A DNA stretch of 64,000 nucleotides. Source: Actinosynnema pretiosum. Lineage in GTDB: Bacteria; Actinomycetota; Actinomycetes; Mycobacteriales; Pseudonocardiaceae. The DNA lies in the NCBI RefSeq assembly GCF_024171695.1, contig NZ_JAMTCF010000002.1:434001-498000 (forward strand), read 5' to 3'. Positions 26,945 to 35,909 of this stretch are shown here, in pieces. Under the pieces are notes generated by a model. That model searched no databases. It saw only the letters and a program-made list of their open reading frames with translations, and was not told where the DNA came from. Both the position numbers and the translations under genes were made by a program. Within the stretch, counting starts at the first letter, position 1, and every line of letters begins with the position of its first letter.

Positions 26945-27880
26945 GTGGAACTCCGGATCTTCACCGAACCCCAGCAGGGCGCGAGCTACGACGACCTGCT
27001 CCGCGTCGCCCGCGCCGCCGAAGCCGCAGGGTACGGGGCGTTCTTCCGCTCCGACCACTACCTGAAGATGGGCTCGGTCGACGGCCTGCCCGGCCCCACC
27101 GACCCGTGGATCACCTTCGCGGGCCTTGCCCGCGACACCAGCACCATCCGCCTCGGCACGCTCATGACCGCCGCCACCTTCCGCTACCCCGGCCCGCTGG
27201 CCATCAGCGTCGCGCAGGTGGACCAGATGTCCGGGGGCCGCGTCGAGTTCGGCCTCGGGGCGGGCTGGTACGAGGAGGAGCACACCGCCTACGGCATCCC
27301 CTTCCCGAGCGTGCGGGAGCGGTTCGACCGGTACGCCGAGCAGCTGGAGATCATCACCGGCCTGTGGGCCACCCCGGTCGGCGAGGACTACACCTTCCAG
27401 GGCGACCACTACCGCCTGATCGACGCCCCCGCGCTGCCCAAGCCCGCCCAGGACCGGGTGCCGGTGCTGATCGGCGGCAAGGGCGCCAAGCGCACGCCCG
27501 CGCTGGCCGCCAAGCACGCCACCGAGTTCAACCTGCCGTTCGTGGACGCCGAGTTCGCGGCCAAGCAGTTCGCCCGCGTCGACCAGGCCTGCCGCGACAT
27601 CGGCCGCGACCCGGCGGAGATCACCCGCTCGGCCGCGCTGGTGGCCGCGATCGGCAAGGACGACGCCGAGGTCGCCCGCAGGGCCGCCGCGATCGGGCGC
27701 GACGTCGACGAGCTGAAGGCCAACGGCCTCGCGGGCACGCCCGCCGAGGTCGTTGACCGGCTCGGGCAGTGGCGGGAGCGCACCGGCGTCGAGCGGATCT
27801 ACCTCCAGCTGCTCGACCTGGCCGACCTCGACCACCTGGAGCTGGCGGCGGCCGAGGTCGCGCCGCAGCTCAAGGGCTGA
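26945..27880 (+). CDS. LLM-class F420-dependent oxidoreductase
   Basis: A 311-residue TIM-barrel flavin/F420 enzyme. AGYGAFFRSDHYLKMG, LGTLMTAATFRYPGPLA and GRVEFGLGAGWYEEEH are luciferase-like monooxygenase family signatures with the arrangement usual for coenzyme F420 binding. The substrate is unknown. GTG start with TAGCGT 7 nt upstream, probably leaderless. It is divergent from the SDR gene. Confidence 0.87.
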   Translation: MELRIFTEPQQGASYDDLLRVARAAEAAGYGAFFRSDHYLKMGSVDGLPGPTDPWITFAGLARDTSTIRLGTLMTAATFRYPGPLAISVAQVDQMSGGRVEFGLGAGWYEEEHTAYGIPFPSVRERFDRYAEQLEIITGLWATPVGEDYTFQGDHYRLIDAPALPKPAQDRVPVLIGGKGAKRTPALAAKHATEFNLPFVDAEFAAKQFARVDQACRDIGRDPAEITRSAALVAAIGKDDAEVARRAAAIGRDVDELKANGLAGTPAEVVDRLGQWRERTGVERIYLQLLDLADLDHLELAAAEVAPQLKG

Positions 27881-27886
27881 GTCCCA

Positions 27887-27919
27887 CCCGGCGGCGGGAC
27901 GTGCGCGCCCGCCGCCGGG
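27887..27919. terminator. Bidirectional terminator
   Basis: A perfect 12-bp stem (CCCGGCGGCGGG / CCCGCCGCCGGG) with a 9-nt loop lies between the convergent LLM oxidoreductase and serine-hydrolase-like genes. Confidence 0.75.
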
Positions 27920-27938
27920 ACGCGCCCACCCGCCCGGC

Positions 27939-28937
27939 TCAGGCCAGCGCGGCGCGCAGGTCGGCGAGCAGCGCGCCGTCCAGCAGCGCGCCCAGGACCA
28001 GGTCCTCGAACTCCCGCGCCGCCGCGTGCCGCTCCTGCGGCACCTCCGCCAGCAGGACCGCCACGACGCCCACGCGGCCGTCCGCGAAGCGCGCGTGCCC
28101 ACCCGCCGCGAGCACGCCAGGCAGCGCGCCGCCCGCGAGTCCGACGCCCAGCACGCCCTCCGGCGCCTCCCGCCCGGCCCCCAGCCACGCCCGGCAGCGG
28201 GGGAGCGCCGGATCGGTCGCCAGCGCCCGGTGCGCCCGGCTCAGGCCGTCGGCGGCGCCGCGCCACGTCGTGCGCGCCCACGGCCGCAGGCCCTCGTACC
28301 CGGTCGGCGCCTGCGGGAGCCTGCCGAGCACCTCCAGCCGCACCCCTGGGTCGGTGAGGTAGTCCGGCGCGTCCCGGTCCAGCACCAGGCGCACCCGGTG
28401 GTCCAGTGCGCTGGCCACGGGCGCGTCCGGCCAGCCCAGGCGGACCGCCGCCGCCCGCAGCGCGGGCTCGCCGAGCCGGTGCAGCAGCAGGTCCGCCGCC
28501 GCGTCGTCACCCCTCCTGACCAGCGCGGACGCCAGGTCGTCCAGGTCCACCGGGTGGTGCGGGTCGTCGGCGTGCGTCCCGTCGGTGGCGGTGATGCCGA
28601 GGTCGGCCAGGGCGGACGCGTGCGCGCCGCCGTCCTGGCCGAGGTGGTGGCGGTCCCAGTCGGCCGCCGGGACCGTCCCGGTCGCGCCCGACAGCTCGTG
28701 CGCGGCCAGGTGCAGCGGGGTGATCGCGGCGGCCAGGGGCTGCGGCGCGTGCGGGCGGTGCACCAGGGCGGGACCGGCGCCGGGGTCCACCACGGCGGCC
28801 ACGCGCTCGCGGTTGTCGGCCAGCCAGTCCAGCCAGGTCGAGCCCGCGCGGGACTCGGCCTCGGCGGGGCGCCCCAGCAGCAGCGCGGCGCCCGCCGCGC
28901 CGGTCGCGCGCAGCAGGCCGCGTCGGGTCATCGGCAC
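27939..28937 (-). CDS. Tat-exported serine-hydrolase-like protein lacking SxxK
   Basis: A 332-residue protein with a twin-arginine-type signal (MTRRGLLRATGAAGAALLLG). The body follows actinobacterial beta-lactamase-related serine hydrolases: a region where family members have STVK here reads AAAITP (about residues 69-74), VRRGDDAAADLLLHRLG stands for the SDN region, and GLAGGALPGVLAAGG for the KTG region. The catalytic Ser and Lys thus seem lost, and the KTG Lys too. It may be a pseudoenzyme that binds a ligand or cell-wall fragment outside the cell. The family call is moderately sure; the loss of the active site is by eye. Confidence 0.72.
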   Translation of the reverse strand: MPMTRRGLLRATGAAGAALLLGRPAEAESRAGSTWLDWLADNRERVAAVVDPGAGPALVHRPHAPQPLAAAITPLHLAAHELSGATGTVPAADWDRHHLGQDGGAHASALADLGITATDGTHADDPHHPVDLDDLASALVRRGDDAAADLLLHRLGEPALRAAAVRLGWPDAPVASALDHRVRLVLDRDAPDYLTDPGVRLEVLGRLPQAPTGYEGLRPWARTTWRGAADGLSRAHRALATDPALPRCRAWLGAGREAPEGVLGVGLAGGALPGVLAAGGHARFADGRVGVVAVLLAEVPQERHAAAREFEDLVLGALLDGALLADLRAALA

Positions 28938-29063
28938 GGTGGACTCCCCTCGCAGGCTTCCGCGTCGGAACCCTAGGAGGGGAGTCGGCCCGCTGTCAGC
29001 GCGCGGATGCGGTCAGGACCCGTTCGGGGGCGGGACCCGCCGGGGACGCGCTACCCGTTCGGG

Positions 29064-29807
29064 TCAGGCGCCCTGCACCGCGAAGGTGATGCCGGGGGCG
29101 GACGGCGCCTGCTTGGCCAGGGTGCGGTCGGTCAGCGGCAGGTCGCCGTTGAGCGCGTCGATCACGGCGGCCTGCGCCAGCGGCAGCACCTCGGCGACCG
29201 TGACGTCCCTGCCCAGCTCGTGCGAGAGCGACGCGACGCCCGCGTCCCGGATGCCGCACGGGATGATGTCGGCGAACGCGTCCAGCGAGGCGTTGCAGTT
29301 GATCTCGAACCCGTGCATGGTCACGCCGCGCTGCACCCGGATGCCGATCGCGGCGACCTTGCGCTCGGGACCGCGCTCGTCGGCCGCGATCCACACGCCG
29401 CTGCGCCCCTCCACCCGACCGGTGGGCACGCCGAGCTGGTCGCACACGTGGATGAGGGCCTGCTCGACCCGCCGCACGTACTGGACCACGTCCAGCGGCT
29501 CGGCCAGCGCCACGATCGGGTAGCCGACGAGCTGGCCGGGCCCGTGCCAGGTGATCTTGCCGCCCCGGTCAACGTCGATGACCGGGGTGTCGCCGCCCTT
29601 CGGGCGCTCGTCGTCCTCGGTACGCCTGCCGCAGGTGTACACCGGGGGGTGCTCCAGCAGCAGCAGGGTGTCGGTGGCGGTGCCGTCCGCGCGGGCCGAG
29701 GCGAGCTCCCGCTGGAGGTCCCAGGCGGCCTGGTACTCGATGGTGCCCAGTTCGCGCACGTCGAAGGGGGTGTTCTCGGCGCGGCAGGAGGAGTCGGTGC
29801 TGCTCAC
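29064..29807 (-). CDS. lipB: Lipoyl (octanoyl) transferase
   Basis: A 247-residue enzyme that moves octanoyl from the acyl carrier protein to lipoyl-domain lysines. [17 protein letters not shown] is the family signature; K150 (KVAAIGIRV) and C184 (IIPCGI) form the Cys/Lys dyad. The second of two consecutive GTG codons (29807) is 6 nt after TAGGGT, fitting the leaderless pattern of this genome; the first is at 29810. lipA, normally the next gene, is 3 kb away behind three accessory genes. Confidence 0.95.
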   Translation of the reverse strand: MSSTDSSCRAENTPFDVRELGTIEYQAAWDLQRELASARADGTATDTLLLLEHPPVYTCGRRTEDDERPKGGDTPVIDVDRGGKITWHGPGQLVGYPIVALAEPLDVVQYVRRVEQALIHVCDQLGVPTGRVEGRSGVWIAADERGPERKVAAIGIRVQRGVTMHGFEINCNASLDAFADIIPCGIRDAGVASLSHELGRDVTVAEVLPLAQAAVIDALNGDLPLTDRTLAKQAPSAPGITFAVQGA

Positions 29808-29816
29808 CACTCGACC

Positions 29817-30638
29817 CTACGCCTGCCCGCGATCCCCGGTGACCAGCCGGGCCAGCCGCTCGGCGCTCGCGCCGCCCGGCCGCGCGGTGTGCAGCACGAC
29901 CCGCAGGTCGTGGCCGGGCACCACGAGCGCGTGCACGTCCAGCTCCAGCCGCCCCACCACCGGGTGCGCCACGACCTTGCGCACCACCGGCCGCTCCCGC
30001 ACGTCGCGCGCCGCCCACGCGGCGGCGAACTCCGGGCTGTGCGCGCCGAACTCCTCGGCCACCCGCGCCGCGCCCAGTCCGGGGAACCGCACGGCCGCCG
30101 CGCGCAGGTCGGCCGCCGCCCGCTCGGCGAACGCGCCCGGCTCGACCTCGCCGCACAGCGTCCCGCCGAACCGCCGGGACAGCGCGGCCAGCCCCCGCTC
30201 GCTCGCGGGCAGCTCGGCGAAGTCGGTGAACAGCGCCACCGCCGCCGCGTTCCAGGCCACCACGTCCAGCGCGGGCGTCACCGCGTAGGCGGGCGTCGCG
30301 CCCAGCCCGTCCAGCAGCGTGCGCACCGCCTCCGGGACGCCCGGCTCCGGCTCCTCGCCCACCGGCGCGTGCCCGGCCAACCGCGCCAGGTGCTCCCGCT
30401 CGGCCCCGGTCAGCCGCAGCGCCGCGCCCAGCGCGTCCAGCACCTGCGGCGACGGGTGCGGCGCCCGGCCCTGCTCGACCCGCTCGTAGTAGTTGACCGT
30501 CACCCCGGCCAGCGAGGCGACCTCCTCGCGCCGCAACCCCGGCGTCCGGCTCGACGGCGCCCGCCGCAGCCCGACCTGCGCGGGTCCCAACGACTCCCGC
30601 CGGGCCCGCAGGAACCCGGCCAGCTCACGCGCGCTCAC
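29817..30638 (-). CDS. XRE-family regulator with MmyB-like sensor domain
   Basis: A 273-residue regulator. The N-terminal helix-turn-helix (TPGLRREEVASLAGVTVNYYERVEQG) is the standard actinobacterial type, followed by an MmyB-like ligand-binding domain (TPALDVVAWNAAAVALFTDF) that often binds fatty-acid-like molecules. GTG start at 30638. It is divergent from a SnoaL-like and NmrA-like gene pair across 126 bp, so it probably controls that pair, as usual in this arrangement. Confidence 0.87.
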   Translation of the reverse strand: MSARELAGFLRARRESLGPAQVGLRRAPSSRTPGLRREEVASLAGVTVNYYERVEQGRAPHPSPQVLDALGAALRLTGAEREHLARLAGHAPVGEEPEPGVPEAVRTLLDGLGATPAYAVTPALDVVAWNAAAVALFTDFAELPASERGLAALSRRFGGTLCGEVEPGAFAERAAADLRAAAVRFPGLGAARVAEEFGAHSPEFAAAWAARDVRERPVVRKVVAHPVVGRLELDVHALVVPGHDLRVVLHTARPGGASAERLARLVTGDRGQA

Positions 30639-30764
30639 CCGACCAACCTTGGCACGCCGCGCGCCGCAGAGCAGGTCCGCTCCCCTCCCCGCGAGCCCCG
30701 GACCGCCGGGAGGGGGCTCGACCGGCAGTGCCGCGCCCGGCGCGCGGCCCGCACGATCGACGGC

Positions 30765-31208
30765 GTGGACAACGACCCCGAGCTGACCTTCCGCCGACTG
30801 CTGGAGCACCTGCTGGCCAAGGACATGGACGCCGTGGCGGACCTGTGGGCGGTGGACGGGACCGCCGAGTTCCCGTTCGCCGAGGCGGGCTCCCCGACCC
30901 GCCTGGAGGGCCGCGAGCAGGTGCGCGCCTACCTGGCGGGCTACCCGGACCTGCTGGACGTCACCGGCGTCCCCGCCCTGGTCGTGCACCGCACGGCCGA
31001 CCCGAGCACGGCGGTGGTCGAGTTCACCGCCGTCGGCCGCGCGACCGCGACCGGGGTCCCGTACCGGCTGGACTACGTCTCCGTCGTCACGGTCGAGGAG
31101 GGCCTCTTCACCGCGTACCGCGACTACTGGAGCCCTGTCGCCGCCGCGCGGGCCACCGGGGCGCTGGGCGGCCTGACCGCCGCGCTCGACCGGGAGGCGG
31201 GCGCGTGA
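30765..31208 (+). CDS. SnoaL-like (NTF2-fold) protein
   Basis: A 147-residue protein with the small alpha+beta barrel fold of polyketide cyclases and limonene-epoxide hydrolase relatives: LLAKDMDAVADLWAVDGTAEFPFA, EGREQVRAYLAGYPDL and a C-terminal strand FTAYRDYWSP. GTG start, with CACGAT 7 nt upstream. Its stop overlaps the start of the NmrA-like gene (GTGA), so the two are made together and probably act on the same small substrate. Confidence 0.82.
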   Translation: MDNDPELTFRRLLEHLLAKDMDAVADLWAVDGTAEFPFAEAGSPTRLEGREQVRAYLAGYPDLLDVTGVPALVVHRTADPSTAVVEFTAVGRATATGVPYRLDYVSVVTVEEGLFTAYRDYWSPVAAARATGALGGLTAALDREAGA

Positions 31209-32032
31209 GCGTCGCGGTGATCGGCGCGAGCGGGACCACCGGCCGGGCGCTCACCGCGCTGCTGGAGGCGGACGGCACGCCGTTCCGGCGGGCGAGCCGC
31301 ACCCCGGCCCCCGGCGCGACCCGGTTCGACTGGCACGACCCGAGCACGCACCGGGCGCTCCTGGACGGCGCGACCGCCGTCTACGCCGTCCCGCCGCCGA
31401 CCACCGGCGACCCGCTGCCCGCCGTGCGCCCGCTGCTCGACCTGGCCCGCCGCAGCGGCCTGCCCAGGCTGGTGCTGCTCGGCTCGCTGGCGGTCCTGCC
31501 CGACGCCCCAGGGGCCGCCGAGATGGAGGCCGAGGTGCGCGAGACCCCCGGCTGGACCGTGCTGCGGCCCGCCGGGTTCATGCAGAACTTCACCGGGGCG
31601 CACCCGGTGGCCGTGCGGCTGCGCGAGCGCGGGCAGCTGCTGTCGGCGGGCGGGGACGGGCGGGTCGGCTGGATCGACGCGCGTGACGTGGCCTCGGCCG
31701 CGCACGCCGCCCTGCTGGCCGACCGGACCGCGAGCGAGCACCGGCTGACCGGCCCGCAGGCGCTCAGCCACCGGGAGGTCGCGCGGGTCGTCGGCGAGCG
31801 GACCGGGCGGGCCGTGGAGGTGGTGGAGGTGACCGCCGCCGAGCTGGCCGGGCACTTCCGGGCGGCCGGGATGCCGGAACCGTTCGCCGACCGCCTCGCC
31901 CGCTACAACGCCTCGATCCGCGACGGCGGGGAAGGCGGGCTGACCGACGGGTTCGCGCGGCTGACCGGCCGCGAGCCGGGGACGTTCGCCGCGTTCGTGG
32001 ACGACCACCGCGCGGAGTGGGCGGCTGGTTAG
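31205..32032 (+). CDS. NmrA-family NAD(P)-binding protein
   Basis: A 275-residue atypical SDR starting SVAVIGASGTTGRALTALLE, with GASGTTG for cofactor binding, LRPAGFMQNF and GRVGWIDARDVASAA as in NmrA/ergot-alkaloid AgnA-like proteins. Such proteins are either NADPH-linked reductases or redox sensors. Translationally coupled to the SnoaL-like gene upstream. A repeat-filled gap follows. Confidence 0.83.
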   Translation: MSVAVIGASGTTGRALTALLEADGTPFRRASRTPAPGATRFDWHDPSTHRALLDGATAVYAVPPPTTGDPLPAVRPLLDLARRSGLPRLVLLGSLAVLPDAPGAAEMEAEVRETPGWTVLRPAGFMQNFTGAHPVAVRLRERGQLLSAGGDGRVGWIDARDVASAAHAALLADRTASEHRLTGPQALSHREVARVVGERTGRAVEVVEVTAAELAGHFRAAGMPEPFADRLARYNASIRDGGEGGLTDGFARLTGREPGTFAAFVDDHRAEWAAG

Positions 32033-32390
32033 TCGCTCGGGGCGGGCGGGGGCGGACTGGTCGGGGGCCGAACTGGGCCGGGTCGGGCTGGGCTGGACCG
32101 GGCCAGGCCGCGCCGTGCTGGACCGGGCCGGGGTTGAGTCGAGCCGCGCCATGCCGGGCTTGGGTGGGCCGGGTTGGACCGCGCCGCGCTGGGCCGGGCC
32201 GGGCCATGCCGGGCTGGGGTTGAGCCGCGCCACGTCGGGCTGGGCCACGCAGGGCTGGGGCTGTAGCCGCGCTCGGCCGGGCTGGCTGGGGTGCGCAGGC
32301 CTGGGCCGGGCTCGCCAGGGGCGGCTGGGCCGTGCTGGTTGGGGCGGGCTGACCAGGCCCTGCCCGGTCGGGTCCGGGCTGATCACGCCC
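32033..32390. repeat. Degenerate GC-rich repeat field
   Basis: Imperfect GGGCTGG, CCGGGCC and GCCGCGCC-type short repeats fill the space between the NmrA-like gene and a tandem repeat. Long open frames in several directions here are compositional artefacts (for example a minus-strand frame rich in Pro/Ala/Arg). No gene is supported. Confidence 0.65.
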
Positions 32391-32460
32391 GGTCTGGTCA
32401 GGCCCGGTCTGGTCAGGCCCGGTCTGGTCAGGCCCGGTCTGGTCAGGCCCGGTCTGGTCC
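32391..32460. repeat. Tandem 15-bp repeat
   Basis: Four perfect GGTCTGGTCAGGCCC units and a fifth partial one, ending shortly before the PAP2 phosphatase stop codon. In the minus frame the units read as LTRPG repeats. The region may function as a non-standard terminator for converging transcripts. Confidence 0.92.
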
Positions 32461-32487
32461 CGCCCGCCCCGGCCCGATCTGGCTTCG

Positions 32488-33114
32488 TCAGGCCCGGTCC
32501 CGCCGGGTCTGTCCGCGCTCGGGCCCGGCCGACGCCGGGCTCGGCGGCAGCCGCAGCACCGCGCAGCAGAGCAGCCCGGCCCCGGTGGTGGCCAGCACCG
32601 CCCCGACCGTGTCGGTGAACCAGTGCATCTCCAGCACCACCCGGCTGAGCGCCGTCAGCACCACCGCCAGCGCCCCGCCCGCCACCACCAGGCGCAGGTA
32701 CCGCCTCGCCAGGCTCGCGCACACCACCGAGGCGGTGAACGCCACCGCCGTCACCGCCGTGACGTGCCCGCTCGGGTAGCTCCACTGCGGGTAGTCGATC
32801 GGCCTGATCCGCCGGTACCCGTACCTGGCCCACACGGTCATCCAGCACACCGCCAGCAGCACCGCCCACCGCGCCACCAGCGGGTCGCGCGCGATCACCG
32901 CCCGCGCGGCCAGCGACACCAGCGCGACCGCCGCCAGCCCTGGGCTCAGCAGCAGGCTGATCACCGTCGCGGGCAGCACCACCCCCGACCCCAGCTCCAG
33001 CGCCGCGTCGTGCAGCGCCACGTCCACCCCCGGCGCGGGCGCGCCCCGCACCAGCAGGCCGAGCAGCACCGAGCAGCCCAGCAGCAGCGCCCCCAGCGCG
33101 AAGAGCGTGCGCAC
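32488..33114 (-). CDS. PAP2-family phosphatase, membrane-bound
   Basis: A 208-residue membrane phosphatase. The three acid-phosphatase motifs are GYRRIRP (first), YPSGHVTAVTAV with the catalytic-site His (second) and SRVVLEMHWFTDTVGA (third). About six membrane segments. It would dephosphorylate isoprenoid or phosphatidate lipids at the outer membrane face. The GTG start shares a base with the stop of the upstream TIGR01777 gene (TAGTG), so translation is coupled. Confidence 0.87.
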   Translation of the reverse strand: MRTLFALGALLLGCSVLLGLLVRGAPAPGVDVALHDAALELGSGVVLPATVISLLLSPGLAAVALVSLAARAVIARDPLVARWAVLLAVCWMTVWARYGYRRIRPIDYPQWSYPSGHVTAVTAVAFTASVVCASLARRYLRLVVAGGALAVVLTALSRVVLEMHWFTDTVGAVLATTGAGLLCCAVLRLPPSPASAGPERGQTRRDRA

Positions 33115-34007
33115 TACCGGGGTGTGATCGCGGCGGCCACGGCCGACCCGAGCGCCGGGTGCAGGAACGTGAAACCGGACCGCTCCAGCGCCTTCGGCAC
33201 CGCCCGCTGCCCCACCAGCACGCCCTCCTCGGCCAGCCCGCCCAGCACCGCCTTCAGCGCGAACGACGGCACCACCCAGGGCGTCGGCCGGTGCAGCGCG
33301 TGCCCGAGCGTGCGGGTGAACTCGGCGTTGGTCACAGGGCTCGGCGCGGTCAGGTTCACCGGCCCGTCCACGGTCCCGGTCTCCAGCACGTGCCCGATCG
33401 CGGCGACCACGTCGTCCAGCGCGATCCACGGCATGTACTGCCGCCCCGACCCGAGCCTGCCGCCGAGGCCGAGCGAGAACAGCGGCTTGAGCTTGCCGAA
33501 CAACCCGCCCGACGGGCTGATCACCAGCCCGGTGCGCAGCTTCACCACCCGCACCCCGGCCTCCTCGGCCTGCCGGGTCGCGCCCTCCCACTCGCGGCAC
33601 AGCGCGGCCAGGAACCCGGTCCCGGACGGGGTGGCCTCGTCCACCAGCGCGTCACCGGTGTCGCCGTAGAACCCGACCGCGCTCGCGTTCACCAGCACCG
33701 GCACCCGGTGCTGCACGACCGCGGCGGCCAGCACCTCGGTGGGCGCGGTGCGGGTGTCGAGCAGGACCTGCTTGCGCGCGTCGTTCCACCGGCGGTCCCC
33801 GATCCCGGCCCCGCACAGGTTCACCACGGCGTCGACCCGCTCCAGCGCGCCCTCGTCGATCTTGGCCGAGGGCGGGTCCCAGGACCGCTCGTCCGGGGCG
33901 GCGGGCCTGCGGCGCACCAGCCGGAGCACGTCGTGGCCCCCGGCTCGCAGCGCCGCCACCAGAGAAGTGCCGATGAGACCCGAGGAACCAGCGATGACCA
34001 CGCGCAT
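33114..34007 (-). CDS. TIGR01777-family epimerase-like protein
   Basis: A 297-residue extended SDR: VVIAGSSGLIGTSLVAAL (cofactor motif), VNLCGAGIGDRRW, SAVGFYGDTGD and RTGLVISPSGG are diagnostic for the YfcH/SulA-like TIGR01777 group. The reaction is unknown. In mycobacteria a member of this family also lies beside the E2 gene, as here. It is the first gene of a pair with the PAP2 phosphatase. Confidence 0.9.
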   Translation of the reverse strand: MRVVIAGSSGLIGTSLVAALRAGGHDVLRLVRRRPAAPDERSWDPPSAKIDEGALERVDAVVNLCGAGIGDRRWNDARKQVLLDTRTAPTEVLAAAVVQHRVPVLVNASAVGFYGDTGDALVDEATPSGTGFLAALCREWEGATRQAEEAGVRVVKLRTGLVISPSGGLFGKLKPLFSLGLGGRLGSGRQYMPWIALDDVVAAIGHVLETGTVDGPVNLTAPSPVTNAEFTRTLGHALHRPTPWVVPSFALKAVLGGLAEEGVLVGQRAVPKALERSGFTFLHPALGSAVAAAITPR

Positions 34008-34130
34008 GGGGTTGATCGTCTCTCAGCGCGGCGCGGCTCGCACACCGGCTCACCGCGCGGGTGGGGTGCGGTCCGTCGCACCCACCCCCGGAAAGCCCTC
34101 CCCCTGGGAAAGCCCCACCCCGGAAAAGCG

Positions 34131-34166
34131 GAGAACCCGCTCCCCCTGATCGGGGAGCGGGTTCTC
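34131..34166 (-). terminator. Terminator after E2 gene
   Basis: A perfect 15-bp stem GAGAACCCGCTCCCC and complement with a 6-nt loop, 18 nt beyond the E2 stop codon. Confidence 0.82.
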
Positions 34167-34183
34167 GCGGGTGCTGCCGACCG

Positions 34184-35857
34184 TCAGAGGCCGAGGTCGC
34201 CCTCGAAGGCGCCTTCCTCCAGGCGGTTCTTCATGGTGCTCAGGAAGCGACCGGCGTCCGCGCCGTCCACCAGGCGGTGGTCGTAGGTCAGGGCCAGGTA
34301 GGCCATGGACCGGATCGCGATGGTGTCGTCGCCGCTCGCGTCGGTGATCACCACGGGGCGCTTCTTGACCACGCCGACGCCCAGGATGCCGACCTGCGGC
34401 TGCTGGATGATCGGGGTGTCGAAGAGGGCGCCGTTGCTGCCCAGGTTGGTCAGCGAGAACGTGCCGCCGGTCAGCTCGTCCGGGGTCAGCTTGTTCGCGC
34501 GCGCCCGACCGGCCAGGTCGTTGATCTTGAGCGACAGGCCCGCCAGGTTCAGCTCGCCCGCGTTCGAGATCACCGCGTTGAGCAGGCCGCGCTCGGTGTC
34601 GATCGCGATGCCCAGGTGCTCGGCGCCGTGGTACGTGACCTCCTTCTTCGCCTCGTCGATGGAGGCGTTCAGCACCGGGTGCTGCTTCAGGGCCTCGACC
34701 GCCGCCTTGGCGAAGAACGGGAGGAACGTCAGCTTCGTGCCCTCCCGCTGCTCGAACGCGGCCTTCGCCCGGTTGCGCAGGCGCGCGATCCGGGTGACGT
34801 CCACCTCGAACACCTGGGTGAGCTGGGCCGACATCTGCAGCGACTCGCGGGTCCGCTGGGCCACGATCTGGCGCAGGCGGGGGAGCTTCTGCGTGGTGCC
34901 GCGCTTGCCGCTGGTGTCCACGGCGGGCGCGGCGGCCGGGGCCTTCTTGGCCTCGACCGCGGCCAGCACGTCCTGCTTGCGGATTCGGCCGCCGACGCCG
35001 GTGCCCTTCAGGGAACCGAGTTCGATGCCGTTCTCCGAGGCCAGCTTGCGCACCAGCGGGGTGACGTAGGGCGCGCCCTCGTCACCGGACTTCTCGGCGG
35101 CCGGAGCCGGGGCGGCGGCGGGCTTGGGGGCCTCCTGCTTGGGGGCCTCGGCCTTGGGCGCCTCCTGCTTCGGGGCCTCGGCCTTCGGGGCCTCCTGCTT
35201 GGGGGCCTCGGGAGCCGGGGCGGGCTTCGGGGCCTCCTGCTTCGCCGGGGCCGGGGCGCCGGAGCCGATCACGGCCAGCTTGCCGCCGACCTCGACCGTC
35301 TCGTCCTCGCCCGCGGTGATCTCCAGCAGCGTGCCCGCCACCGGGGACGGGATCTCGGTGTCGACCTTGTCGGTCGAGACCTCCAGCAGGGGCTCGTCGA
35401 CCTCCACCGAGTCGCCGACCTGCTTGAGCCAGCGGGTCACGGTGCCCTCGGTGACGCTCTCGCCCAGCGCGGGCATCGTCACCGGGGTGCCGTCGGCGCT
35501 GCCGCCGGACGGCGCGGCCGGGGCGGCCTCGGGCTCGGGGGCGGACTGCGGCTCGGGCTCGGCCTCCTCGGCGGGGGCCGCCGGGGCGGGCGCGGAGTCC
35601 GAGGGCGCGTCGCCCTCGGAACCGTCGCCGATCACCGCCAGCTCGGCGCCGACCTCGACGGTCTCGTCCTCCTGGGCGACGATCTTCTGCAGGACGCCCG
35701 CTGCGGGCGAGGGGATCTCGGTGTCGACCTTGTCGGTCGAGACCTCCAGCAACGGCTCGTCGACCTCGACCCGGTCACCCTCCTGCTTCAACCAGCGGGT
35801 GACCGTGCCCTCGGTGACGCTTTCACCGAGTGCGGGCATCGGAACGGAGATGGCCAT
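34184..35857 (-). CDS. sucB: Dihydrolipoamide acyltransferase (E2), two lipoyl domains
   Basis: A 557-residue core subunit of the 2-oxoacid dehydrogenase complex. Two lipoyl domains carry K43 and K164 in identical [13 protein letters not shown] motifs. An Ala/Pro/Lys/Glu linker with repeated [10 protein letters not shown] units follows, then a subunit-binding domain ([20 protein letters not shown]) and a catalytic domain ending with [14 protein letters not shown] (His/Asp active site). In actinobacteria such an E2 serves pyruvate dehydrogenase with AceE (18-20.7 kb). It is 52 nt downstream of the lipoamide dehydrogenase gene, hence an operon. Naming as sucB or dlaT varies between genomes. Confidence 0.96.
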   Translation of the reverse strand: MAISVPMPALGESVTEGTVTRWLKQEGDRVEVDEPLLEVSTDKVDTEIPSPAAGVLQKIVAQEDETVEVGAELAVIGDGSEGDAPSDSAPAPAAPAEEAEPEPQSAPEPEAAPAAPSGGSADGTPVTMPALGESVTEGTVTRWLKQVGDSVEVDEPLLEVSTDKVDTEIPSPVAGTLLEITAGEDETVEVGGKLAVIGSGAPAPAKQEAPKPAPAPEAPKQEAPKAEAPKQEAPKAEAPKQEAPKPAAAPAPAAEKSGDEGAPYVTPLVRKLASENGIELGSLKGTGVGGRIRKQDVLAAVEAKKAPAAAPAVDTSGKRGTTQKLPRLRQIVAQRTRESLQMSAQLTQVFEVDVTRIARLRNRAKAAFEQREGTKLTFLPFFAKAAVEALKQHPVLNASIDEAKKEVTYHGAEHLGIAIDTERGLLNAVISNAGELNLAGLSLKINDLAGRARANKLTPDELTGGTFSLTNLGSNGALFDTPIIQQPQVGILGVGVVKKRPVVITDASGDDTIAIRSMAYLALTYDHRLVDGADAGRFLSTMKNRLEEGAFEGDLGL

Positions 35858-35909
35858 CGTTCGCTGACTCCTCGTGCGTTAAGTCGTTCGGCTGACTGGG
35901 GTGCGGCGG

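Noticed and set aside
31124..32869. A 581-residue minus-strand frame with LTRPG and Pro-rich repeats
   Set aside because: The repeats come from a tandem DNA array between genes; the frame runs antisense to the NmrA-like gene and through the PAP2 gene in another frame.
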